Shown: positions 1-7,442 of the stretch, in pieces
Position numbering within the stretch: the first letter of the stretch is position 1
Layout of the letters: each line of letters starts with the position of its first letter
Source: an uncultured Oscillospiraceae bacterium
GTDB lineage: Bacteria; Bacillota; Clostridia; Oscillospirales; Acutalibacteraceae
NCBI GenBank assembly: GCA_900540865.1
Contig: UQHH01000047.1
Location: 1 to 20,905, forward strand
Direction of reading: 5' to 3'
DNA length: 20,905 bases
The notes under the pieces: model-generated
The model's database searches: none
Seen by the model: only the letters and a program-made list of their open reading frames with translations
Told to the model about the DNA's origin: nothing
Translations under genes and position numbers: made by a program

Positions 1-157
1 GTCTTATTCTTGAGTAAATCTCTTTGAAAATTAATCTATTATAGTAATTTTACCACTATTTTACATATTTTTCAATTATATTTACTTTTACTATTTATCC
101 ATCTAATTTTTTACTTAATACAGAATATTTGGTAATTGTAATTGAGCACTTTGAAAA
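1..157. other. AT-rich intergenic sequence, no gene seen
   Basis: Very AT-rich sequence left of the first repeat copy. I see no open reading frame with a ribosome site, no tRNA and no convincing terminator. If the island was inserted at the tRNA-Ser terminator, this stretch would be the original chromosomal DNA downstream of that terminator; that is inference. Confidence 0.5.
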
Positions 158-296
158 TTTTATAGGTTTATATAGAAAGAGCAGAAGCGGTTTTACCCCG
201 TTTCTGCTCTTAAACGTTCATTTGCCATCTATTTACAAATAAAAAAAGAGACAGACACATACAAACACTTGGTTTGTTTTGCGCTTGTCTCTTTTG
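158..296. repeat. Left copy of 139-bp direct repeat (putative island end)
   Basis: This matches 9686-9824 base for base at a constant offset of 9528, with 5 substitutions and no indels. It holds two hairpins. The first (178-210) has a 13-bp stem with one G-T pair. The second (about 242-295) pairs AAAAGAGACA with TGTCTCTTTT around an inner ACAAAC/GTTTGT stem. In the right copy the second hairpin is the terminator of tRNA-Ser(GCU). Here the adjoining sequence is not a tRNA, so this copy is an orphan terminator. Confidence 0.9.
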
Positions 297-343
297 TGTG
301 AAGGTGACAAAAAAGATACCCTGTTTTATTATCGGCGGTAGAC

Positions 344-376
344 GTTTTGGAAGACACACCTCAAATCTTCCAAAAC
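344..376. repeat. 11-bp perfect inverted repeat (hairpin)
   Basis: GTTTTGGAAGA at 344-354 is complementary to TCTTCCAAAAC at 366-376 with an 11-nt loop. It sits between the left repeat and the hsd terminator, inside the island end. No T-run follows on either strand, so it is a weak terminator candidate. It could be a recombinase or protein binding site, but nothing shows that directly. Confidence 0.6.
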
Positions 377-383
377 CGTATAA

Positions 384-422
384 ATACAAGAAAATGGAGT
401 GACATCTGTTCTGTCACTCCAT
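384..422 (-). terminator. Rho-independent terminator of the hsd operon
   Basis: An 11-bp stem (394-404 with 412-422; ATGGAGTGACA paired with TGTCACTCCAT) has a 7-nt loop. On the minus strand it is followed by TTTTCTTGT. It lies about 50 nt past the hsdS stop, the right place to end hsdRMS transcription. Confidence 0.8.
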
Positions 423-472
423 CATACTCTTCCGAAATGTTCACCATACCACCACACTTATCTAATTGCATT

Positions 473-1840
473 TTACGCCAGCGCTTCTTTTAACAACTCC
501 ATCGCGCTTTCCTCGCTGGGGTCGTTGGTGCCAAGCTCGCCGCGGAAGGCGCGGGCGAGGATAGCTTTTTTTATCAGGTCGATTTTATCGATGACGTCGC
601 ACAGCTCGCGGGCGCGCTGCTCTTTTTCAAACAGGCCGTCGAGGATACGGACGATTTCTTGTTGTTCGGGGAGGGAGGGTAGCGAGATCGATAAATTTCT
701 TGACTGTGTAATAGATATATTTGCTTGTCCTACTACACCTTTTGTATCACCAATAACAGCATCAAGCGTAGCCGGATAGCATAAGCAATGGTATAAATAT
801 TTATAATATAGCTTCTCTTTCGGTCTGAATCTGACGATGGCCTGATTCATGTTCCATTCCGGATAATCATTGGGAATTATTGCAATCTTCCTTAAGGGCG
901 GGCCAACTATATTCATCACTACATCATCTGGCCACAATTGGGATTTTTTAAGCCGCTTATTATGGGTAACTCTATCAATAAACTGTGGTTTGTAGTGAAA
1001 ATCAATTGAGTTATTTACTATGTTATAAACTTTAAGAAAAGGGATTTCCCCAACATCAGCGATTTTATCTGATGGCGTGCCTCCGCAGGTAATCGTTTCA
1101 CATAATGTATCTAACTTTACATCCTCCCAACTATCCATCCCCACGCCGTTTTGTTCGCGCCAGTGGGCGGTCAGCTCGCCGGTGAAGGCTTTGTGGAGGA
1201 TGGCGGCTTTGCGGGTTTCAAAGCTGTCGAGGGCGTTTTGCGCCAGCTCTTTGGCGCGGTCGAGCTTTTCAAACAGGTTCTCGATGCGCTCGACAATGCG
1301 CCGCTGCTCTGCCAGTGGCGGGAGAGGAACAGGATAACCAGCAACAAATTTGGGCTGGGCTCTCATAAGTGAACCGCCCACTCCAGATACATTGGAAAGC
1401 ATATATTCCCTAAAATAATGTGATTGAAAACACCACAAGAGATAGCGGCCATATATGCCTGTATTCCGCACAATAATCCATTCTGATGAAGCAATCAAAG
1501 GGTTTTCTGTATGTTGTGTTACAATCCAAACCCTGTTTATTCGTGGGTTTATCTTGCATAGCAACACATCATCCTTAATGACTGATTGTTTTGTGGAGCC
1601 TATTTCCGCACCCGTTACAATTTCTGGATAGTCTGCTTCACAGCTTGGCACACTGTATAACTCAAATAACCTATCCGGTGCGTTCGAGGGATCGACAGAT
1701 TTTCCTTGATAAGCATTAATATACTCTAATCTCGTCCATACCCAATTTTCTGGCACCGCATAAGGCTGTTCGCTCTCCGGCACCAGCGCCTGTTCCAACT
1801 TTTCCTCCGGTGTCAGTGCATGCTTTTTCGCCTTGGCCAT
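473..1840 (-). CDS. hsdS: Type I restriction-modification specificity subunit S
   Basis: HsdS gives the type I methylase and restriction complex its DNA target. The 455-residue protein has the classic two-repeat plan: target-recognition domain 1 (about 30-170), a conserved helical spacer starting at LAEQRRIVERIENLFEKL (about 174-227), recognition domain 2 (about 238-385), then the second spacer starting at LPEQQEIVRILDGLFEK (about 388-436). Both spacers end in a KAxL(H/A)xAFxGEL motif, as expected for halves that each recognise half of a bipartite site. The start overlaps the hsdM stop in a TGATG, so translation is coupled. Recognition-domain DNA is visibly more AT-rich than the spacer DNA, typical of exchanged recognition domains. 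The target sequence cannot be predicted from this. Length is normal and the gene appears intact. Confidence 0.95.
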   Translation of the reverse strand: MAKAKKHALTPEEKLEQALVPESEQPYAVPENWVWTRLEYINAYQGKSVDPSNAPDRLFELYSVPSCEADYPEIVTGAEIGSTKQSVIKDDVLLCKINPRINRVWIVTQHTENPLIASSEWIIVRNTGIYGRYLLWCFQSHYFREYMLSNVSGVGGSLMRAQPKFVAGYPVPLPPLAEQRRIVERIENLFEKLDRAKELAQNALDSFETRKAAILHKAFTGELTAHWREQNGVGMDSWEDVKLDTLCETITCGGTPSDKIADVGEIPFLKVYNIVNNSIDFHYKPQFIDRVTHNKRLKKSQLWPDDVVMNIVGPPLRKIAIIPNDYPEWNMNQAIVRFRPKEKLYYKYLYHCLCYPATLDAVIGDTKGVVGQANISITQSRNLSISLPSLPEQQEIVRILDGLFEKEQRARELCDVIDKIDLIKKAILARAFRGELGTNDPSEESAMELLKEALA

Positions 1841-3357
1841 CAGCGCGCACCCCCAAGGTTTTTCAGCTCTTTCACCACACTCAAAATCAGTTCGACTGCT
1901 TCTTCCAGCTGCGCCACAACCTCCTCGCCGCTCTCGGCGGGGTCTTGCAGGTCGTCGTAATCCAGCACACTGTCGTCGCGGATGAGGCCGAGGTCAAGGC
2001 TGTCGCCCTTGGCGGCAATCTGCTCGCGGGTAAAACGGCTCCAGCGCCCTTCTGCGTTGGGCGTGCGCTCGGCGGCGTTATACATCGCCACAAAGTCGTC
2101 AAAGTGCTCGGCCTTTAGCGGCGCGGTCTTGCCAAAGCTCTGCATGTTGGTGCGCAGATCGTAGAACCACACCTCTTTAGTGTTGGCTTTCTCGGTGGTG
2201 CCGCGCGTGAAAAACAGCACGTTCGTCTTGACGCCCTGGGCATAGAAAATGCCGGTGGGCAGGCGCAAAACGGTGTGCAGGTTGCATTTGTCCATCAGAT
2301 CGGCGCGGATTTTCGCGCCGTCACCATCGGCAAACAGCACATTATCCGGCAGCACAACGGCGGCACGAGCCTTGCCGTCGTGTTTCAGGCTGCGGTAAAT
2401 ATGCTGGAGGAAGTTGAGCTGCTTGTTGCTGGTAGGATAGGTCAGGTCGTCACGGGTGGCGCGCTCACCACCCTTCTTAGTGCCAAACGGCGGATTGGTG
2501 AGTACCACGTCAAAGCCGCTCATCTGCTTGCCCTGGTTGGACAAGGTGTCGGCCAACAGGATTTCGCCCTCAATATCGTGTAGCATAGCATTCATCAGCG
2601 CAAGGCGGTGGGTGTCGTGCACCAGCTCACAGCCGGTGAAGGCCTGCTTTTTCTGAAACTCCTGGTGCTCGATGGACAGGTCGGACAAATCGTCCGTGTG
2701 GTCTTTCACATAACGGTCGGCGGCGATCATAAAGCCGAAGGTGCCGCAGGCGGGGTCGTTGCACTTTTCGCCGGGCTGGGGCGCGATGAGCTTCACCATC
2801 ACGTCGATGAGCACACGCGGCGTGAAATACTGCCCCGCGCCGGATTTCTTCTCGTTGGCGTTCTTTTCGAGCAAACCTTCATACAGATTGCCGAGGCCTT
2901 CCTCTTTGGCGGAATACCAGTCAAGACTGTCGATGCTGGTGATAATCTTTTCCAGATTTTTCGGCTCGTCGATGTTGGAGCGCGCACCGGCGTAAATCTC
3001 GCGGATGCGGCCGGAGCAATATTCGCCAAACTTGGCGATGATCCCATTGTAATAGCTTTTCAACTCCATACCAGACATGGAGGAGAGCTTGTCCCAGCTA
3101 TATGCTGCAAGCTCTTCGCGTTCCGCCAGCTTGACTTCCTGCTTTTTGGTCAGCTCTTTTCCGGTTGCTTTCTTACCTCTCAAATCGTGTAGGCCGATGA
3201 TGCTGTTTGCAATGGCCTTTTCTTGCTCCGTTTCTTTCATCATCTTCAAAAAGAGGATATAGGTAAGCTCGGTGACGTACTGGTGATAGGTGATGCCGTC
3301 ATCCCGCAGCACATTGCAGAGGTTCCAGAGCTTGGCGACAATTTCTTGGTTGGTCAT
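1840..3357 (-). CDS. hsdM: Type I restriction-modification methyltransferase subunit M
   Basis: This is the N6-adenine DNA methyltransferase subunit. It works with HsdS to methylate the host and with HsdR to form the nuclease. The 505-residue protein has an N-terminal helical HsdM_N region (about 1-140), the GQYFTP segment at 175-180, the S-adenosylmethionine-binding motif DPACGTFGF at 201-209, and the catalytic NPPF motif at 288-291. The second glycine of the usual GTGGF is phenylalanine here; I take that as family variation. It overlaps the hsdR stop by an ATGA and the hsdS start by a TGATG, so the three genes form one translation-coupled operon. Its length is close to usual for HsdM and no break is seen. 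Confidence 0.96.
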   Translation of the reverse strand: MTNQEIVAKLWNLCNVLRDDGITYHQYVTELTYILFLKMMKETEQEKAIANSIIGLHDLRGKKATGKELTKKQEVKLAEREELAAYSWDKLSSMSGMELKSYYNGIIAKFGEYCSGRIREIYAGARSNIDEPKNLEKIITSIDSLDWYSAKEEGLGNLYEGLLEKNANEKKSGAGQYFTPRVLIDVMVKLIAPQPGEKCNDPACGTFGFMIAADRYVKDHTDDLSDLSIEHQEFQKKQAFTGCELVHDTHRLALMNAMLHDIEGEILLADTLSNQGKQMSGFDVVLTNPPFGTKKGGERATRDDLTYPTSNKQLNFLQHIYRSLKHDGKARAAVVLPDNVLFADGDGAKIRADLMDKCNLHTVLRLPTGIFYAQGVKTNVLFFTRGTTEKANTKEVWFYDLRTNMQSFGKTAPLKAEHFDDFVAMYNAAERTPNAEGRWSRFTREQIAAKGDSLDLGLIRDDSVLDYDDLQDPAESGEEVVAQLEEAVELILSVVKELKNLGGAR

Positions 3358-6300
3358 GCGGTTTTTCCTCCATCGTCATACAGGTAGTCGTTCAGCTCCT
3401 GCAAATAGTCTTCGAGTTTACCAGCAAAAATCTTGTTAATGCGGGCAAAGCCGCCATTTGTTTTGTAAATCCCCATATCGAACACGCTTTTATCGATGAC
3501 GCTCTCTTGCAGCAGCGTCTTTTCGATTTTGGCAAGCCAATCCAGCTCCATCTTGGAAAAGCTATGGCTTTTGCGGAGCTTGTCCACCGCTCGCTTGATT
3601 CGCTCTTCGTGGCTGATGAGGGCGGAGCCCAACGCGCACTGGCGGATATAGCTGATGATATCGGCGGCGATCTCCTCGTTCTTCCACTCGCGCCACGCAG
3701 TATTGAGCTGTTGCTCGGTAAAGTGGTGGCGGTCAAGCTCCAGCTTGAGGCTCTTGAGGCTGTCCCGCGTCAGCTCGCGCGGGCGAGTGCACACCACTTT
3801 AAGCGCCGCGATGGTATTGATATTGTTATTGATAAACTCGTTAAACTCTTCCAGATAATCCTGTGGCGTCAGACCTTCGCCATAACCCCGCGTGTGGCTG
3901 ACCAGCTCATCTTCCTTGTTGGAAATAATCATGGGGCGGTTTGTAGACAAGCCACCTTCGTTCAGGATTTCAAACAGGCGCGCATTTTTCAAAACGTGTT
4001 CTTTTGCCGTCTGCGGGCTCATACCTGCCAGCGTTTCCACAAACTGTGTGGGATTGAGGCCGCCGGACAAGTCCACAAAATGTGTCAATGCCTGCTCGCC
4101 CATACTCCGCTTTCTGCGCTGAATTTTGGCGATGATCAGGTCAATTTGGTTCTTGAGCTGCTGCTCGGTTTCCAGCGTTTGCAGGCCGTCCAGCAGGTCG
4201 TCAAAGCTGGCCGATTCGTTTTGCACCACCGGCTTCATGGTGTTCACCGGCTCCAGAGATTCGTAAACGCCCACCGGGTCGTATATCTCAAAGTGCGTCT
4301 TGCCGATATCGGAGCAAAGGCGAGTGGCGCGGCCAAGCATCTGCTCGAACAGGATGCGGGATTTGACACGGCGCAGGAAAACCAGCGTCGTGATCTCCGG
4401 CACATCGATGCCCGTGGTGAGCAAATCGACCGTTACGGCGATGCTGGGGTATTTCTCGTTCTTGAAGCGCTTGACGGCTTCCATCACCTTCTTGGGGTTA
4501 CCGCCGCCGATGCTGCCGGTAATCTTCATAATAGCATCGTTGGAGACCCCCATCGGCTCGTAAATCTCCTTCAGGATTTTCACGATCAGATCAGCATGGT
4601 TGTCATCAACAGCGTAAATCAGCGTTTTGCCGTCGCCTTCTGGGTTGATGTCCCGCGCAATTTCTTCCAGCACCGTGCGATTGAAATTTTCAGTAATCAC
4701 ACGGCGGTTAAAGCTCTCAACATCAAACTTGAGCTCATCTTCCAGCTCGTCACTGTTGGTGATTTCTCCGGTGACGGGGTCATATACCGCAACCGTTTCA
4801 CCCGCCTGATATCTGATACCCTCATCACGCAGCTTAGTGTGAATATCATGGGGCGCGTCGTGGTCAACAAGAAAACCCTCAATCACTGCGCGGCGATAGG
4901 AGTATTCAAACACCGGCTTACCGAAAATCTCGGTGGTATGTAGAGCGGGTGTGGCGGTCAAGGCGATTTTCACCGCGTCAAAATACTCGATGACTGAGCG
5001 GTATTTGCTGACATAATCCATCTGGCTGCGATAAAACTGCTCGTCATCGCCCATTTCCTTGTCGAGGATATAGCCGCGATGGGCCTCGTCCACGACGATC
5101 AGGTCGTAATCCGTGACCGAGGGCATAGAACCGGTATCGTTATAGAGGATACGTTTGACAAGACTTTGCACCGTTGCCACATGGATTTTGGTTTCCTTGT
5201 CGATATCTTTATCATCCAGATTCTTGATGTTATAGATTTCATCAAGAGTCATCAAGTCTTCGATTTTTACTTCCTTAAACACGTCCTGTGCCTGCTCGCC
5301 AAGCGCGGTGCGGTCAACAAGGAACAAAATCCGTTTGAAGCGTCCGCTTTTTAGAAAGCGATAAATCATTCCCAGCACCGTGCGGGTTTTGCCGGTGCCG
5401 GTGGCCATCGCCAGCAGGGCGGTCGGTTTTCCGTCGATCACGGCAGCCTCTGCCTTTTCGATGGCTTCAATCTGATAGGGGCGGAGATTCAGGCCGTCCG
5501 GATCACGCAGCAGATCATACGGTGTTTCAGAAAGAACCTGGTTCGCGGCAGCAATATCTTTTTCCAGCATGTCCAATAGGCCCTGCGGGTCAATCCATCC
5601 CTGCAAGGCTTTGGGAATGTTGGAGTCCTCACGGGCATCGCGGAACCAGATGCCCGATTTTGTTTCAAGCTGTTTGAGATAGGGCCTGCCGTTGGTAGCG
5701 AACAGGAACGGGGCTTTGTATGCACCCCAATGCCCGATCACATGCGGCTCGTCCTCTTGTTTAATACCCATGCTGTACTCGCGGCACTGATTGTCAATGA
5801 CCGATGGCACATCTTTATGAATTGCCTTGGCTTCCACAACGCCAACCAGCTTCAACCCCGCAAACAACGCATAGTCAGCATTGCCCCACTTACATGCGGT
5901 GGAGTCGGTAGGCCATTCCGCAATGGCGATATTCCTACCCTTTTGGGGGCGAGTCCCTTTGGAGTACCGCAGTTTTTCGGAGTCGGCTTCCCAGCCAACC
6001 CGTCGGAGTTGTTCATCAATTAGGTATCGGGTTTCTTTCTCCGAGAGTTTGAGGTTATTGACAGCCCTATCCGCACGCTTTTTGCGCTCGTTTAGTGTAA
6101 CGGTGGTATCAATAGAGGCGGAAAGCGATGCTGCTTTTGCTTTTTCCAGTTCAGCGGATCGCTTTTCATTTTCCTCAATCAGTTTTTGATTATCAGCATG
6201 TTCAATGATGTTTTCGGGTAGAACAAAAGCGACTGGTTCGTAAGCGTAATCGCCATAGGTCTGCATAAACCAGACAACCAAAGAGTGGGCCATTTGCAGA

Positions 6301-6623
6301 AGGGTTTTGCAGTCCTCAAAAGAATCATAGCCTTCGTGCACCGCCTCATTGCGTTTGGTGCGCAGGGCATAGAGGATATCCCCAATTTCCCGTGGGAGCA
6401 TTCCTTCACGCTTGAGGATTCTAATACGATTCGCGGGTGTATTATCAGTTTCGGGCGGAGTCATACCGTCCAGCTCAAACATGTAGTTTACAGTTGTTTC
6501 CGCAAGAATCCCCATCTTGTATAGGCAGGAGTTGGGATCGGAATAGAGGTAACTCTCCGCAAGGGAGCCCAGCTTTTCAAGCGCAGGGAATTTCTCAGCT
6601 AAAAATGAGAAGTTGCTATTCAT
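3354..6623 (-). CDS. hsdR: Type I restriction endonuclease/translocase subunit R (EcoEI-like)
   Basis: HsdR translocates DNA using ATP and cuts unmethylated DNA. The 1089-residue protein begins with a DUF4145-like helical region (about 15-130). A PD-(D/E)XK-type nuclease follows, with candidate residues D250, E264 and K266 (VVEAK). Next are the helicase motifs: Walker A ATGTGKT at 407-413, DEAH at 512-515, and the helicase C-terminal motif TTGID/QMLGRATRL. The end resembles the EcoEI-type C-terminal domain. I chose the ATG at 6623 because AAGGAGG sits 8 nt upstream; an in-frame ATG at 6641 would give 6 more residues but has no comparable site. The start overlaps the stop of the upstream broken HTH gene by 8 nt. 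It is full length for the family. Confidence 0.95.
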   Translation of the reverse strand: MNSNFSFLAEKFPALEKLGSLAESYLYSDPNSCLYKMGILAETTVNYMFELDGMTPPETDNTPANRIRILKREGMLPREIGDILYALRTKRNEAVHEGYDSFEDCKTLLQMAHSLVVWFMQTYGDYAYEPVAFVLPENIIEHADNQKLIEENEKRSAELEKAKAASLSASIDTTVTLNERKKRADRAVNNLKLSEKETRYLIDEQLRRVGWEADSEKLRYSKGTRPQKGRNIAIAEWPTDSTACKWGNADYALFAGLKLVGVVEAKAIHKDVPSVIDNQCREYSMGIKQEDEPHVIGHWGAYKAPFLFATNGRPYLKQLETKSGIWFRDAREDSNIPKALQGWIDPQGLLDMLEKDIAAANQVLSETPYDLLRDPDGLNLRPYQIEAIEKAEAAVIDGKPTALLAMATGTGKTRTVLGMIYRFLKSGRFKRILFLVDRTALGEQAQDVFKEVKIEDLMTLDEIYNIKNLDDKDIDKETKIHVATVQSLVKRILYNDTGSMPSVTDYDLIVVDEAHRGYILDKEMGDDEQFYRSQMDYVSKYRSVIEYFDAVKIALTATPALHTTEIFGKPVFEYSYRRAVIEGFLVDHDAPHDIHTKLRDEGIRYQAGETVAVYDPVTGEITNSDELEDELKFDVESFNRRVITENFNRTVLEEIARDINPEGDGKTLIYAVDDNHADLIVKILKEIYEPMGVSNDAIMKITGSIGGGNPKKVMEAVKRFKNEKYPSIAVTVDLLTTGIDVPEITTLVFLRRVKSRILFEQMLGRATRLCSDIGKTHFEIYDPVGVYESLEPVNTMKPVVQNESASFDDLLDGLQTLETEQQLKNQIDLIIAKIQRRKRSMGEQALTHFVDLSGGLNPTQFVETLAGMSPQTAKEHVLKNARLFEILNEGGLSTNRPMIISNKEDELVSHTRGYGEGLTPQDYLEEFNEFINNNINTIAALKVVCTRPRELTRDSLKSLKLELDRHHFTEQQLNTAWREWKNEEIAADIISYIRQCALGSALISHEERIKRAVDKLRKSHSFSKMELDWLAKIEKTLLQESVIDKSVFDMGIYKTNGGFARINKIFAGKLEDYLQELNDYLYDDGGKTA

Positions 6624-6816
6624 GTAGCGCGCCTCCTTCATGGTCTTTGTTGATTGTATAGCGCCTGTCCGGCGGGCGCTTTTCGTCCTTCGGAATCACC
6701 CAAACCTTTCCCAGCCGTGGCACGCCTTCAATCCTGCCTTGCTCACAGAATTACTGAACACGCCGAAGTGAGATATTCCACTCGGCGGCTTTTTCTTTTG
6801 CTGTGACAAAATCCAT
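6616..6816 (-). pseudogene. Excisionase/MerR-like HTH gene broken by a stop at codon 22
   Basis: From an ATG at 6816 (GAGGTG ribosome site 8 nt upstream) the frame reads MDFVTAKEKAAEWNISLRRVQ, then TAA at 6753-6751. It resumes as FCEQGRIEGVPRLGKVWVIP and runs to a TAG at 6618-6616 that overlaps the hsdR start. Joined, the 66 codons match the small winged-helix 'DNA-binding/excisionase' family (VxEAxxxWxIsxRRVQxxCExGRIxGxxRxGxxWxIPKD) often found ahead of clostridial operons; that resemblance is recognition from memory. One substitution (CAA or AAA to TAA) explains the break. The gene would have been the first of the hsd operon and probably its regulator or translational leader. A sequencing error or a short functional peptide cannot be ruled out. 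Confidence 0.72.
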
Positions 6817-6851
6817 AAGAAACACCTCGCGGCAATGGAAAAGTTTGTTTC

Positions 6852-6906
6852 ATTATACATCATTTTATCGAATAATACAATGAAAAGATGAACGCACATA
6901 TGCGTT
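6852..6906 (-). promoter_or_regulatory. Promoter and candidate operator of the HTH-hsdRMS operon
   Basis: On the minus strand, TTGTAT (6880-6875), a 17-nt spacer and a perfect TATAAT (6857-6852) lie 35 nt ahead of the HTH start. Upstream of the -35 box is an inverted repeat, AACGCA/TGCGTT with a 4-nt centre (6891-6906), a plausible site for the HTH protein. The -35 box is weak (3 of 6), so an activator or a weak basal level is possible. No other promoter is evident for the hsd operon. Confidence 0.6.
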
Positions 6907-6927
6907 TTTTCCGCTTGAGTGCATCGT

Positions 6928-7003
6928 AACCACAAAATCAATAACCCGTCAAGGCCGCGCACAGCGCGTTCATTTTAGCCTTGACGGGTTTTGTTTTGTG
7001 GTT
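6928..7003. terminator. Long imperfect inverted repeat, probable terminator
   Basis: The arms at 6928-6955 and 6978-7003 pair almost fully (core CCCGTCAAGGC with GCCTTGACGGG, extended by AACCACAAAA with TTTTGTGGTT) around a loop of about 22 nt. It lies between the recombinase cluster and the promoter of the hsd operon, where it would isolate the two units. On the plus strand the core is followed by TTTTGTTTTG; on the minus strand by TTATTGATTTTG. Arms of this size could also mark an old element end. Confidence 0.55.
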
Positions 7004-7037
7004 ATAATCTCGGCGGCGGGGAAAACCTTTATTATAA

Positions 7038-7442
7038 TTACCCCTGCATGAGGCCATCTATAACAGCCTGCTGCCGATAGAGCCAATCGGTGTATTCCTT
7101 TTCCGGCATCATCCTATCCTTCATCGCCGTTTTGCGCTCCATGTTCCCGGCCTTGAAGGTTTCAAAGGCCGCTTCCACCTTCGCAAGCTTGTCGGATCCG
7201 GGGAGTTCCTTTTGCAGCTTCTTCACTTTGTTATACCAATACATATAGCTGTTCTTATGCTGCCGCTCATAATCAACCGTCTTGGCCTTCTCATCAAACC
7301 GCTGCTTGTTCATCCGTATCGCCTCCCGCTTGCAGTCTTCGCCGCAGTAGGTGGGGATGTTTATACTAAAGCTGTAATAATTAGAACAATCATTAAAAGT
7401 ATCTTTTAATTGGGTGTTACTTATTTTCAACTTTTTCAACAA
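7038..7442 (-). CDS. Small Cys-containing protein, probably 5'-truncated
   Basis: I do not firmly recognise this 134-residue frame. It contains YCGEDCKREA (one CxxxC pair, about 33-37) and a basic, aromatic middle (SYMYWYNKVKKLQKE). It ends in a tail EKEYTDWLYRQQAVIDGL that recalls the C-terminal part of larger zinc-finger proteins in clostridial mobile elements (DUF6076-like; uncertain). The longest frame starts at TTG 7442, overlaps the recombinase end by 26 nt and has no ribosome site; the first ATG, at 7313, gives 90 residues. The likeliest reading is a C-terminal remnant whose 5' part was lost when the recombinase gene arrived, but a coupled functional small gene is possible. Confidence 0.45.
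   Translation of the reverse strand: MLKKLKISNTQLKDTFNDCSNYYSFSINIPTYCGEDCKREAIRMNKQRFDEKAKTVDYERQHKNSYMYWYNKVKKLQKELPGSDKLAKVEAAFETFKAGNMERKTAMKDRMMPEKEYTDWLYRQQAVIDGLMQG

Noticed and set aside
473..1840. Phase-variable inversion of hsdS by the nearby recombinase
   Set aside because: Only one hsdS gene is present, and I found no inverted repeats within or around it and no second partial hsdS, so there is nothing to invert against.
3507..4943. 478-codon open frame antisense to hsdR on the plus strand
   Set aside because: It lies wholly within the hsdR coding region, which has complete helicase and nuclease motifs. The antisense product has no recognisable domain and no ribosome site; it is a shadow of GC-rich codon use.
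6761..6800. Hairpin plus T-run on the plus strand inside the HTH pseudogene
   Set aside because: The arms (CGCCGAAGTG with CACTCGGCG) pair with a bulge and a T-run follows, but the sequence is explained by the HTH codons, and no plus-strand transcript is expected to end there.
6696..6962. 88-codon minus-strand frame
   Set aside because: It is out of frame with the HTH gene that explains the same DNA, covers the hsd promoter and one arm of the inverted repeat, and gives a low-complexity product with no domain.
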